64,000 nucleotides of DNA from Albula goreensis. Lineage: Eukaryota > Chordata > Actinopteri > Albuliformes > Albulidae. Each line of letters starts with the position of its first letter. Position 1 is the stretch's first letter. The notes beneath the pieces are model-generated. The model was not told the DNA's origin, searched no databases, and saw only the letters and a list, made by a program, of their open reading frames with translations. Both the position numbers and the translations under genes were made by a program. Of the stretch, positions 38,585 through 52,517 are shown one piece after another. The DNA lies in the NCBI GenBank assembly GCA_022829145.1, contig CM040745.1:20174906-20238905 (forward strand). The letters run 5' to 3'.

Positions 38585-38706
38585 AATATCTAATACGCGC
38601 ACTTAAATATGAGTTTATCTATCGCAAGTCATATCGTCATCGTAATATCAAACAATGTTATCACACATAGCAGATTTTCCTCATATCGTGCAGGCCTACT
38701 TTGAAT

Positions 38707-41700
38707 GATGACTAACATGTTAACTTTCACACTGCTCTCCATTTGGCTTTGCTTTTAGCCTCATCACTTACCTGGCTAAAGCTTGGGCTCCCTCCTCTAA
38801 TGCATTCCCTTCCTGGGCAATTCCTTCTTGTGCTCATTAAGCTGCACATGGGTCTAATCCACATAGACCTACCGCTGGCTCAAAGTCATTTATGGGATTG
38901 AAATGCATATATTTTATGACTGGATAGAGGAAATGGCCCGGGAATTGTACTGTCTTATACACTGGCCTTGAAGGAAGAAAATCAGCGTAAGTAACCTGCA
39001 GTACTACCCCCACTTTCTCCCCTTTCCCCCACTTCCCTCAATGCCTACCTGCCCGTCAGGGTTCCAGCATGTGCAATACATTATGGATAGCAGTGAGGTT
39101 TTCACGCACTCACAAAAGTGATCATAAATAACTCTTGGATTGACCACTGTGAATGAAGAGACCATATTAAGCCTTTCAGGATCTTCAACTTTCCGAAATA
39201 TTTACCTCAAAATGTGTCCTGTTTTTTTATGTGTGCAACTACATAGAGAAGAGCAACACTCACTGGAAGGTTTTGCACTTTTTTATAGAAAGGGCAATAT
39301 GTTGACTGAAGTCATTAGCACAAAATTCTGCCTGGCATTATGGTGGAGTGATGTATGTGATGTAATTTTTGTTTGCACTATCACATTTGGGCAGATCAAA
39401 TTGAAGCACAGTTGCCAGAACATTATAGTCTGGAGTAATTGTCCAGCCCTACCAATTTCTTGAAGTTCTCTTGTAAATAAATAAGAGAATGTTCAATTAA
39501 AAGCAAAATTAAGCTTAAACAGAATCATTTTAAGAAACAATTAAAGCTGTATTTTGACAATATTCTATATTTGCTTTTTGATATACAATTACTTATTTCA
39601 CTTAACAGTTACTGAAATTAACAGAAGTAGGCACTGTTAAATCACTATAGGATCATCTGGAAGAATAAGTTAACAAGACATAACAATATTATACTAATAA
39701 TATAATTTAATATAATAATACTATTATGTACTTTTCTATTTGCTACACTTGGGCATTCACTAGCCACTTTAACAAGTAACAAAACACATCTATTTCACAT
39801 TGTAAAATGTATAGTAATTATTCATAATAGCTGTTCATTCACATCCACGTGTCCATGGTCCTATACCATCCGATTAGTTTTAAATGGCTATGTGTTGACA
39901 GTGTAAGTAATTAAGCGATAATGATTGTGTTTGCCATGTTTCTGAGAGAATGGTGGCTATGTTGAAGTCTGAATGGCATCAGATTGGTTTTCATCATATA
40001 CACCAGCAAGCAATGTCTGCTTGAAGTATTTTTTACAGGACAGAACGCATTTCATTAGGTAATTTTAGCACCAACACGCTCAATATCCCATTTAATAGCT
40101 TTGAATTAATTGTAGCTGGACAGGTAACAAGCATATAGCTGGCAAACATTTTTGGCACAGGCTTCTTGTTCTCTGACTAATGCCTTCAGAGTTCTGAAGG
40201 TGGATTTTCTTGACTGGAGTTTAACATTTTCTAAAGCACTTGATCAAAGTTTGCCATGTTTGCTTCATATTTTATATTAGCTGGCTAGCTTCTCAACAAG
40301 TAAGCTTTGAGTTACACTGACACCAGTGGAGAGAAAATGACTGACTGTTATATATCACTATCCATTTTTCTGTGAAAAAGCATACGCCCAAGAAAACCAG
40401 AAAATCAGGTGAGTATTTATGCGTATCTGCTTTACTATAGCACACTTGTGGACTGTGGCATTTCCCCAATGTTTGGTTAACATGGTCCAGTTGCATTTCA
40501 TGAAACTGAACTTTTTACTGTTTAACTAACATAGTAATGATACCTACCTACAAGGCAAGATGCATATAATAGGTAGATTGTTATGAGTTAGAAAATTGTG
40601 ACATCATTTATTACAAAATTAACATGGTTTTCCAGCTCTGAATTGCCAGTGCTACTACACGAGGTTGTGATTTGTTATTGTTCCACAGTGGAGAAAGAAA
40701 TTTGTCAGGAGTGAGGCAGTGGCAAAAGCAAAAGCAGTTTCTTTAACAGGAGGTAAATTCTGTGTGAATGATTTGCTGGTGTATTGACATTGTTGTGAAT
40801 GTGGAGATGGACAGCCAGCCTGCTAAAATTTTGGAACAGAATTTTTGTCTACCATGTCCAAGCATGAGCACCTTATGACCAGGTCTAAAGCTTGTCAAGC
40901 TGCAATGTACTGCTGCCAGGAGTGATACCTGATATGTCACCCAGCCTGACAGACATAACAGTTAAAATATTGGGTCTTGTAGAGGGAGTACTAGTCTTTA
41001 AAAGCCTGGGGTATCATGATTGTCTGGTGAGCATGTTAGCTCTACAGCAGACATCTTTCTCAGTGCCACATTCCGACTCTGGGCCTGATGGGGGTAAACT
41101 CTCCCCTTGAGATCTCCTTTTAAGACTGGAGGGAATAGGAGGATAGATTTCTCAGATAATCAGTTGCACAACACAGCCCTGTCTAAGCCCTCAGGCAAGG
41201 GGAGATCTGGCAGCCTTGATAGAGATAAAATGTTAAGTACAGTTCATTAGCATCATTAGTAAGAACATAAAATTCAATATTTATTAAACACCCTGTTTTA
41301 ATTCCTGGCTCACAGTCATGATTCCAATACTTCCAATATCCTATGGGTGCTTCGAAAGTGTGCGCCCCTTGCCTAGTGCATATACATATTTAGTTTATAT
41401 ACCACAAAGTATTTCTCAGCACAAAAAAGACCACACCATTCCCCTGCAACTCATATGATAGGTTTTACAGTAGAATTAAGTGGAACCTATTTAAATCCCT
41501 TACACTGCCATTTAATTTTTCATTCCTGTTGAAATCTTAAGATTAATAGCCCCCAGTTTCATTTTAGTTTATTTTAATAGAACTTGCTGTTCATCTAACT
41601 TTATTTCCCCTCAGAATTTCCCTAGTTTTACCAAATGCGTAACCAACGCAAATTCATCAGAAGCATTTTTTAAAAATCTGCATTGGAAACTAATGGCAGA

Positions 41701-43465
41701 GTGCAAAGTTAGTGGAGACAAAACGATCAAGGTCATGTTGTTTCTTTAATTATTGTGATAATTGAGCCCTCCTAAATAGAAATGACAAGAAGGTTGTCTT
41801 AGCTAAGACTTTTTTCAGAAGTACAAAATGGCCTTAACTGTATATGCTTTTATCGATGAACAGTGTCTGAAATGTTCCAGGTAGGAAAATGTTATGGTTG
41901 GTCAATATTATGTGAAATTTTATTCTTCGAGATCAAAGTGGCGGTGGCCTTTTATACATCTTTTATAGTTAACACATATAACCCTGTGTAGCTGTAGGTG
42001 CTAGACATGGTAGGGCATAGCTGTCTTGAGTCTTTACATGTAACTTTATGGTTTCTTACAGGGAGCTATGTAGTTTCAAAAGTCTAGATACTTTTATTGT
42101 TTAGGTTGTTACCCAGACCTGCATACAGTATTCAGTGAGGGACTGACAATTATTCAAATTGTATACCTTTTTTCTGCACCTAATTAGTTCAACAACATGG
42201 CAACTCTGACTTGGGTATTCTATTTCCACCTGTTCCAGCACAGCATCTAGTCACAGCTTGCTGCTTTATAATCACAGGTCACTCCTCCAACATCCTCCAG
42301 GCCACATTGTGCAGCACAGAAGAACAACATGAATGTTTCTATGAAGGAGGTTCTAAAAAGGAAATGGCAGAGTAGAGTATTGGTCTGTGCTGTCCTATTA
42401 CCTCTGCTACTTCACACACCTCACCCATGGTGAGGCCCAGATGCTGAGAGGAGCCATAAAGTCCTGGAGATACGGATACATCAAAGCAAGAAGCATTTAT
42501 TCATGACCATTTTTATCAAAAGTTTTTTACTCCACAGGCAATACCCAAAACAAAACTGTGAACTTAACACAACCCCTTTGGCTTTTGGCTTTGCAGTTAT
42601 ATTACCTTAACAAAAAATAATCAAATCAACACTCAAAGAATAAGAATATATCTAAAAGTTGCTAAACCAAAATAATTATATTCTCTATTCAAACAAATGA
42701 GCAAAGAAACCTTAATATTTATTTAATTTCATTCTGCCTTCTACATGAGAGAGTGTTTAGAAAAATCAACATGAGAGACATGAATAATTGATGACATTAA
42801 ATGCGCAAATTGTAACTCACTTGACATTAACACGTACTACTAAGACACACTAAGATATCAGTGTATTTCCCAGAATAAAAAAAAAAAATATTATTATTAA
42901 GTGATCTCTATATGCAGAGGTAATGCAAATGATGCCATTTGGATACAGACAATGGCAGTTAGATTTACACTTCAAAAGCATGCATAAAGTATGTAAATGT
43001 TATTTTATCCTCCCAGTATTTTTTCACTTCCCCCACTTTCTTAACTTCAGGTGCCTGGAGGTCTTCATCTAACTGTAGAAATAATGATGGCTATGAAACA
43101 TGAGTCATTTTAGCAACTTGTATCTTACAGACAAAACATGTCAATACAGTGAAGTGAAAAAGCAAGAACCTTCCTGAAAATATTCAGACACATGGATATT
43201 TATTTTAATTCCATCAGTGCAAATCACACTTTGCACTCATTTGTAGAGTTTAAACCAATAAATATTAAATGTCCTTGTGTGGGGAGAAAACGTTACTCCA
43301 CCCCACCTTTATCATCCTATCAAAAATCTACCATTAGATACAGATACAAAAGGGGATTCAGATGATTATAACTTCACTGGAGAGCACCTTGAAGGGGCCT
43401 GCCTGGACTAAATATTGAGAACCTGTTCAGAATTTGTCTTAGCTACTGCAGTGTGCTGTGATATC
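38707..43465. other. No gene seen, 4.8 kb
   Basis: AT-rich, without supported exons. A 107-codon frame at 39140-39463 has no recognisable domain. Confidence 0.5.
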
Positions 43466-43492
43466 ATGGGAGGACCAAAAGAGCTCACTAAA

Positions 43493-43523
<31 letters not shown>

Positions 43524-43870
43524 CTGCTGTTGCCCATGACTCTGGGAGAGGCAGTTTGAAGTCAATAATTACACAGTACAAAACATCATCTACAAATGGA
43601 AAAAAAAATACAGACCACTGACAATGAATCCTCATCAGACTGCCCCACTAAATTAAAGGCTGACCAAAAGATTCTTAAATAAGTCTCTGAGAATATATCC
43701 ACAATAACATTAAAGGTAACTCTTGCCATAGACAGCGTCAACGTGCATGAGTTAACTGTCAAACAGAGACTGCTAAAAGTTTTGTCTATATGGAAGGTCA
43801 AGAAGGAATACAAATTTGCTTTAAAAGGCGAGCAGCAGGACAGGTGGGCTGGATATGGGGGATCTATGAT
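43466..43870 (+). pseudogene. Tc1-like transposase, decayed N-terminal part
   Basis: Pieces in successive frames match the DNA-binding half of fish Tc1 transposases: MGGPKELTKAL at the start, HDSGRGSLKSI, then in another frame YTVQNIIYKWKKKYRP (recognition helix then the usual KW motif), and further on LKADQKIL and DSVNVHELTVKQRLLKV of the second helix-turn-helix. A 25-base A run replaces part of the first helix region, and several frameshifts and stops separate the pieces. The DDE catalytic half is absent. Older and more broken than the copy at 52.5 kb. Confidence 0.7.
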
Positions 43871-44713
<843 letters not shown>

Positions 44714-45295
44714 GAGTTAAAACCAAGCCTGTAAGTCTACCAGATGATAAATGAGATAAATGAGAAATGGCAAGGAATACCATTGCTGAGGAGTTAGGGC
44801 AAAATGAGTGGGAAAATATTTATTGAGAAATAAAATTAAATCCATAAATACATACCCTGAAGAGAGTTTCTTTCTAGATGATAAAATCCATGATGAATTG
44901 ATGGGATCAACAAAATGTTGAGCACAAACGGATTTTGTAGAATCTGTAGCAAATGAAGCTATCCATCATAATGGCCAATCCTTTAATTCCCCTTGGCATG
45001 AATTAGCCATTTTCTGTTTCTGAATTATCCATAGTAAAATTTGGGACAGGCCAATGGTCATACAAAGATCAGTCAGCCCAATGAATTTCGAAAGTGGGTT
45101 GGATAATTGCTTTTTGAAATCTGTTAAAATTCCACTATATCGCCCACCATTACATGTTTTGGGTCACTGTGCAACTGAGCATCATCAGGGTCCACATCAA
45201 AATGGAAAATATTGGTAGGAACATGATCTTTGGCTTTGAGTCCAGGGGGGCAGTGTCATGCCTCACTATTTTTTTAGGATGAAGTGAACCCCCTG

Positions 45296-45323
45296 AAAAA
45301 AAAAAAAAAAAAAAAAAAAAAAA
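45296..45323. repeat. A(28) homopolymer
   Basis: Uninterrupted A run followed by an A-rich stretch. It could be a retroposed tail, but no retrogene body was recognised upstream. Confidence 0.9.
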
Positions 45324-45451
45324 CAAAACAAAGGGAAGTAGACTTGAAGGTGGAGATGGGGAGGGGGAGGGATGCCGGAAACAGAGAGCGTGATGGGAGT
45401 GAAGATACGTGGCAAATTAATATCTGCATATACAACCGGATTGGATGGATA

Positions 45452-45521
45452 CTGGTGTTTGATTGAAGGGTTGTCCAACCGAAGGGTTGCCTCTCCCGAA
45501 ATTTGTATTATCAAACACCAA
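45452..45521. mobile_element. Tiny inverted-repeat element (70 bp) flanked by TA
   Basis: The left CTGGTGTTTGAT and the inverse of the right end, TTGGTGTTTGAT, match over 11 bases. TA flanks both sides (45450-45451, 45522-45523). The interior repeats GAAGGGTTG twice. Likely a deleted MITE remnant. Confidence 0.45.
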
Positions 45522-45523
45522 TA

Positions 45524-46692
45524 AATGTGATAGTAATCTATGATTACATGCTTTCATTCAACCAGCTTAAGGTCAGATTCAGGGTTAATTTTCTTAAACA
45601 TCTTAAGCAAGCCTAAACTATGTGTAAAACCATATGAAAGAGAGCATTTTTGTGTACTTGAGGTTTAGGTTCAGTTTAGAGGCAATTGTGTGGGCTATCA
45701 GATAATCAAGATTATGCTCATCTCCTTACAGACTGCCTCTTCTCTTGTTCTTTAATTTTCCATCCTCTCATCCCTGAGGAGGCAGAAACTGCAGGTGTAG
45801 ACTCAGTGTGGTGTCTTTCCTCTGATACTCACCACAGCGGCTGTTAGGGGCCACATCAGGACATCTGCTCACTCAGTCAGGGGCTGGATCGCTGTACTCC
45901 AGGGCTCTCCTGCTAATCCAGCTCCCCCTGCTCCACCTTCTCTCAGTGCCCTGCAGGTATTTTCTAACAACATTACACGGAGAAAAAATGAGCCCTGATT
46001 TGCTTGAGCCTGACTAATTATTCTTGTGCTGTCAGAATTGCATCTGTGCATGCAATTTTACCCCCGGTCTGGTCCTTGGATATATGTCTAGCTTAGTTAA
46101 TTTTAAACTTTACCCTATGGGTGTTTGGGCACCTGCCACAGCAGGCAACCTTTGGCAAATTGTTTCAAACCTGTAATTTCAATTTAGACTTTGGGAGGAA
46201 ATTAGAAATGACTTTTACACTTAAGCAGTTTTTAGATTAATGTGCAAGTGCAGATGTTTAATACAAAAATAAATGGGCTGAGTTCAATGTATGTGACTCT
46301 ACAAAACCTTTTGTTCAAAATGCTTAAATGGGGGGCCTCATCTTGACCCCTTAATTAGAGAAAAGCAATATTCATGCTGTTGTGTAATTTTCAAATAATA
46401 ATGGTTAGTACACCAAATGGTAGAATGAAAGCTTGTAGGACTGTCTTAGCAAACTATAATTTCAAATAAAACAATCTCAGCTTTAACATCAGGAACTCTC
46501 TTTGGCTTGTAAAATTATACTTCTGTGTACTTCATTTAAACTAAGACCTTTTCAACTAATGCATACGTCTCACCGATTTTACTCTACCTGTAAATAAAAC
46601 AATCACAAATGTAATGCTGAAAGCAACATATCAACCATTGCAGCTAAAAGCATTTTGAAGCTTAACCAGTTAAACTTAATTAGACATTTTAT

Positions 46693-46695
<3 letters not shown>
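45524..46695. other. No gene seen
   Basis: Includes a moderately GC-richer block around 45.72-46.06 kb with no supported exon. Confidence 0.5.

Positions 46696-46728
<33 letters not shown>
46696..46728. repeat. (TG)n microsatellite
   Basis: About 16 TG units. Confidence 0.95.
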
Positions 46729-46730
<2 letters not shown>

Positions 46731-47154
46731 TTGTAATCATAGCAAAGACTGTCAAGCTAAATAAAATAATTGATTGATATCTGGTTTCTGAAAGCCTCTT
46801 TGTACAGGAAGGTGTCAAAATACTGGATAGGTCATTACTGTTTAAATATGCATTTTTATGGATCTACGGGAAAAACTACTCAATGAAAGAGAATCAGGGC
46901 ATCAAAGATCAGTTTCCCTGTCGAACAGCACACAGTGAACTGTCTTTGTCAGGGTGAAGTCGGGACATCAATATTTATAAATATGCATTAAGTATGTCTC
47001 TACATGCCATGGAGGGAGCTCTTCAAATTAATTTATCAATATGATTCTGAACAGAACCAAAAACAACTCATCTGGAAAATCTTTAGGGGGTACTGAGAGC
47101 AAGATGATTCCCCAGGTCTGATACTTTTGTACCAAAACCACATGTACTGTATGT

Positions 47155-47258
<104 letters not shown>

Positions 47259-47529
47259 TGCTCGACTTAAATGTGATTACAGAGTATTCAGGCCAACAGA
47301 TATCTCCACTTTTGTGAATTTTGTAGGGAAGTATATGCTGTCAATTGAACAAGTGGTCTGCATCCTATCAGTAAAAAACAGTGCTCATTCATTGGTAATG
47401 TTGATTTACAATGAAACTGCTCAATCTCTATTACATGGGGTCACTACAAATTCAATATTTAAAAGAAATAATAATTTATTGCAACGGCATCATAAAAACA
47501 CAACAAAAAGATGAAAAGAAAAAAGGCAT

Positions 47530-48345
47530 TTGGCTCAACCGGGCCCACCACTTAATCTGCAGAATTTCCAGAGCTGCATCAAACCTGGACTTGAACACAC
47601 CAAGGGCATCTGCCTTAAGTAAATGTCCTTACAGCCTATTCCAAGCATTGCCAATTCTTTGTGTAAAATAGTACATCCGTATCCTATATCAGTATCTTGT
47701 ATCTGTTTTCTACCAGTAAACCAATTTCAAACCCCCTCTATGATAACTCCTGTAATATGTATTGTTTCACGTTGGATTGTGACATTTGTGGCATTTTGTC
47801 CAATACCTTTCAGAAGTCCAAACATACAATATTATTTGCCCAGTTCATGTCAAAATAAATTGTAATTTCCAAAAAAAATGTTCAGGAGTTTTACTAAACA
47901 TGACTACCTTGTGCAAAACCCACAATACCTTTCAATGTGCCATTTTCAAGAAATACTTCCAAGTTGTGGCTAATAATTGGTTTCTGTATTTTAAATGTGA
48001 TGCAAGTTAAACTGACACCTGTAATTTCCTGTTTCACCATGGTCTGCTTGCTTATAGATTGGTATTGTAGTACCCTTTTTCAGTTCTCTGGCATTTTTGT
48101 AGTTTTAAAATATTGTGTACAAACCTCTGAGTGACTTTGACTGAGCAAGTTTACCTAGTTCCCTATGTGCTCTTGAATATCCCAGCCGGGCCCACAATGT
48201 TATTTTACCTTTTTTTTAGTTTTTCAGTATTTCTCTGTTGTTTATCTTGATTTTATCAATGAGATTCTGAAAACCAGTGAATGTATCAGCAGTACCTAGG
48301 TTCCTTATTTTACCATTTTCAATTACTGAGTTATCCATTTTGATA
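47530..48345 (-). pseudogene. CR1-like LINE reverse transcriptase fragment, antisense
   Basis: On the minus strand, ANNIVCLDF (stop) KVLDKMPQ around 47790-47842 corresponds to reverse transcriptase motif A of CR1-group LINEs (VVYLDFSKAFDKVPH type). Further upstream in the coding direction, around 48005-48040, pieces reading GNYR and then, one frame away, GVSLTC correspond to the NYRPVSLT motif. The order and spacing of the two motifs are as in the family. Stops and frameshifts are frequent. The 47530-47700 part resembles the 3' portion of such elements but is less certain. Exact family (CR1, L3 or Rex) not resolved. Confidence 0.6.
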
Positions 48346-51300
48346 TCCACCACACACACCAATCCAATCTGAACAACTTTGAATTGCTGTGATCAAGATA
48401 AAAGAAATGGCCAGAAGAGAAAAACTAAATATGGATAAAAATACTTCCTGGGCACCCAGTTTACTTCCAAACCATTCATTTTAGATAGCAAATGTGCTTT
48501 AAAATAAATGATCTTGCCACTTTGTGGGGTGGAATAATATATTTGGACCATTATCATTTTCATATGAGAAAAAAAAATACATTTCAAGAATTAATTCACA
48601 CTCTTTTCAGTAACTAATTAAATGCTTCTTAAACTTGATTTATTTACCATCATAGGTACAATTGCAAGTATACTGCCATTTCAGTTGAAATAGTCATTTC
48701 AGCTGTAAAATGTGTGACTGCAATGTGTAATTATAGATGCATAACATTATTTCAGTTCATGTAAATTAACGTGCAACAAATCTACTGGAAGGGTAAATGA
48801 TGACATGGTCTAGGTACAAATGTAAATCTGTATTCCAAGATTTATTTCTAACTCAATTATCCATTGAAGGAAGTGGGAAATGCTCTGACTAAATCCACTA
48901 CAACTTAAATTATGATCAGCAAAAGAATGAATGGGTCTTAGTGTTGCCTGCTGTAAGTTGATGGCTATAAATCGACAAAAAGATCACTCTAGTTTTAGAG
49001 TTACCACCCATGTTGAGTTCTTTAAATTGTCTATGTTTTGCTTGTTGTTCAACCTTACAAACAATGGATTGTTTTGAGCAAAGAGGCATTATTAATATCG
49101 TTAAACAATTAATTTTCCACTGGATGTAAAGTTCAATTGATTAACCAACAATATGAGGAAATAGTGTGGCAAAATGTCCCTACATATTTTCTTTTATAAT
49201 ATTTAACAGCAGAGAGATTAATATTTGTTTCTGGATGGCTGTTTTGAAAGTGAAATGAGTTGCTCTGTCAGTGAAATAGGACGCTTTACTTTTTCCCAAG
49301 CCAGGACCAAGGCAGTCTTGGCTGAGAGAGAGGACAGCCAATTATTCACTGAAATGACAGCTGGCAGCACTGCTTCTAGATGATAATTTCCCAGAATGAA
49401 ATTCCATAGTATTCAGTGCAGTTGTGCTTTTGGCAAACAACCCAAAAGAAGTATGTTGCCAGGACTGGAAAGGTTGCCCTATGTATGCTGTAGTGCTGCG
49501 AAGATGTTGGTCACGGCAAGTCTGCAGTTGAATTAAAATTAAGCATGCATCCTCTTCATAGACTGATATACCATATACGCTGTATGGAGTAAATAATTGC
49601 AACATAATTCTGAATGAACTTTAATCACGTCTTTGAGTTATGATAAAATAGATGTGTCTAGGTCTGATGTGTGTTTAGAATCCATTGTTTGTATCCGAGC
49701 CACAGGTAAAGGCTAATGTGAAATCAAACAGTTGATTTGATTGAGGAGGCAATGTGTGATGACAAGCCTGTAAATTAGTTATTCAGGGCTTGCTGATGGG
49801 CCATCTGGAGCTGCATCATCTTATTTTTATTGGTATTTATGTTTATTTATTTACTTATTTATTTGTGGGGGGTTAACGTGAAAGAGAATAACAGAGTAAA
49901 GTGTTCAGAGTAGAGTGTTCAGATATTACACATGGCACAGGTATTTCCCACCCAACTGAAGTGAGCTGGTGCTATTCCATATGGTTCATTATTTCATCAT
50001 CAATTCAAATGATTCATTATAACTGTACAATGCTGGACCGTCCAGTTCGAACATATGATGAATGAATGCTTTAACGGCAATGGTGTCATATCAGATAAAC
50101 CTCTTCGCTTTTTCTTTATCAATGTTATGCATGACTGCACAAACACAGGAAGCTGCATCTTAAGATAAGCATATCAAGTGAATTCAGAAATGAGAAACTA
50201 ACAAATTTCTTCAAAAAGTGTACATTTCATTGTAGGTAAGGATAAGATGTATTTAAAGGAACATGAGAATAAATTACACAATACAAGGTAAACAGCAAAA
50301 TGACTTGAAAGATAGAGAATCTTTCAAGTACTGTACTGTACTTCAAACGATTTTCATCAATGTAGGTTGCATAGAACATCCTTTCCCTGAATGCCTTATC
50401 TCTCATTTTCAATATCTATTCATTCTTAAGTATCATATCCAAAAATCTCAGAATATATATGGTAACTACATTTTAAATTCAACAAAGAGGGATTAAAAAC
50501 TATTCCATAAATGCTTACTGAATAATTTGCCCATGTTTAGCTCAGTTAAAATGAAACACAGCCTGTTTGCAAAGTAAAAAAAAAAAATGTTTGTGTACAG
50601 TCAATATTTATGATAGTATAATTTCACAATCAAATAGTTTACCATTTGTGGCAACAACTTTAGAATTGATAATTGTTTTACATCCTCTCTCAAATAACAA
50701 AAAAATAAGCACTCTCATCAAAAGGGAGTGAGAGAGATAGGAGAGAATGTGTGAGAGAAAAGGTAGTTAATAGAAAGAATAGTAATCCAAAACATCATGC
50801 ATTATCGTTATTATGTTCCCTGATAGCACTGGTGTCTAATAGTCAAAAAAAGGGTTGTGCTCTTGACTGTGCTGTTTTTAGACTCTTTTTGTGTAGGCAA
50901 GGTGATATCAGGATAAGGTGAATGAGTTAATAAATGAATGAATGAATGAATTAATTAATTAATTTTGGTGTCCTGTTGCGAAACGTGAACTTTTGACTGT
51001 AATTTTTACTGTGAGTGTTAATATCACCCCAAGATAGATGTCACATAGATTCTTTACCTCCCTCAAGGTCATGCAAATTGTGACTTGAATAGACAGTACA
51101 TTTTTTGCTAATCATTTCCTAATTATAACTATGTTATCATAATTGAGCACAGCTTCCTTCAGATTTCTCTTAGTTCTTATTTCAGGTATTGACTGGTTTG
51201 TTTGCATCCAGTGGATGCTTAAGCTCAGAGCCAAAATATACTTTATTGATGAACATCACTGTATCTTTTCAACATTAGGGGCTAGGTTTATGATGTCGGC

Positions 51301-52301
51301 AAATACATTTGAAATATAAAACACCAACATTTCTTGAATCCATTATCTCCTTAGAGCTACAGTACATCTGAGAGGCAAAAACAATGTTATCTGTTTATGT
51401 GATTGCCAATTACTGTATGCCTGTTTGGAATCTCATGGATTTTTTCTACTCAGTCTTTAATTATATATTTGTATTTTCTTAAGAAGAGTGCAATAATAAT
51501 ATTTACATTACTCACATCAGTTACATTTAAGGACAAACACTGATTAGGTCTATGCATTTACTTCTGTGTACCTCATGAGAAATTGTTATTGAGACTGTGT
51601 AATTCAGTACCAACTCATTAAACATGTAATGAGGGCCATGTTTTTGTATCATGGGAGCCCTGTTTTACATAAAAAGAAGCAGCTGCCCAATCAAACCAGA
51701 GAGCCACTCATCTGTTGCAATGAGGGTGCCTGCCAATGACAGACCTTCCTCATTATTCCTGAAGTATGGATGTTCCTGCAATTATTGAGGGTTGGGAGCA
51801 AAACACACCATCAAACATTAAAATGCCCCTTAAATCTGGAGAAATAAAGTATTAGCTGTTATGAGAGAAGTCAAGCAGTCAAGATCAAATATCATTCACA
51901 GTGCAAAATCAAATAATTAAACTGATCGTAACAATTTTTCCACAATCTATTCATGACTCATTTCCTTTCAGTGTGATATCTGAACATGTAATGTACACAG
52001 TGGTCAGCATTGTAGTTGGTAAATTGCTTTTTATGAGGTTCATATTAAGCCCACTGTAGCCACTCTGCAGAATAGTTACTTACATCTTTTCACAAATGCT
52101 TCACAGTAGCATGCTAAGATTGCTTTACCACAGGGGGGAAGGTATGGAAGATGTTATATTTGGCAATGTATATCCCATGCTTAAGAAAAAAATGCCTACA
52201 TTTCTATAAGGTAAAGTAATTATGCAGTTCTAATTATTAAGTCTTTTTCCATTGTATTTCTCTCTTGGTATGTGATAAAAGCTTCATTTTTAGGAGGTAA
52301 C
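48346..52301. other. No gene seen, 4 kb
   Basis: AT-rich non-coding sequence with a short (TGAA)n/(TTAA)n tract at about 50929-50965. Confidence 0.5.
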
Positions 52302-52380
52302 ACTACTACTACTTCTACTAATAATAATAATAATAATAATAATAACAGTAATAATAATGAGGAGGTGGAGGAGGAGGAGA
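52302..52380. repeat. Compound trinucleotide microsatellite
   Basis: ACT units, then AAT units, then a GGA/GGT-rich purine stretch. Confidence 0.9.
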
Positions 52381-52517
52381 GAAAGGAGAAGAAATCCTGG
52401 TTTGGTGTCCCAGTGCTGGACTGATTTTGTGGGTATCATTTAAAAATTCCTAGGCAGCCAGCATGTTAGATTTCAACAGTAGCAGTTATAGTGGCTTATT
52501 TATATGAGTTGCTTCAA

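Larger units (their letters stand above)
37927..38698. mobile_element. hAT-type MITE (outer), split by a second hAT MITE
   Basis: Ends are TAGTGCTGACC at the left and GTGCAGGCCTA at the right (inverse TAGGCCTGCAC), a degenerate inverted repeat of the fish TAG-GCTGCACGAT type. The 8-bp flanks CATTGAAT (37919-37926) and CTTTGAAT (38699-38706) differ at one base, as expected for a hAT target duplication. After removing the inner insertion and its duplicated target, about 340 bp remain. It is non-coding and carries an 18S rRNA-like fragment at 38532-38584. Confidence 0.65.

Noticed and set aside
39140-39463. 107-codon open frame
   Set aside because: No domain, no signal peptide or repeats, no neighbouring exon-like frame.
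45296-45323. Poly-A run as the tail of a processed retrogene or SINE
   Set aside because: No gene-like body or tRNA/5S-type promoter boxes upstream and no target duplication seen.
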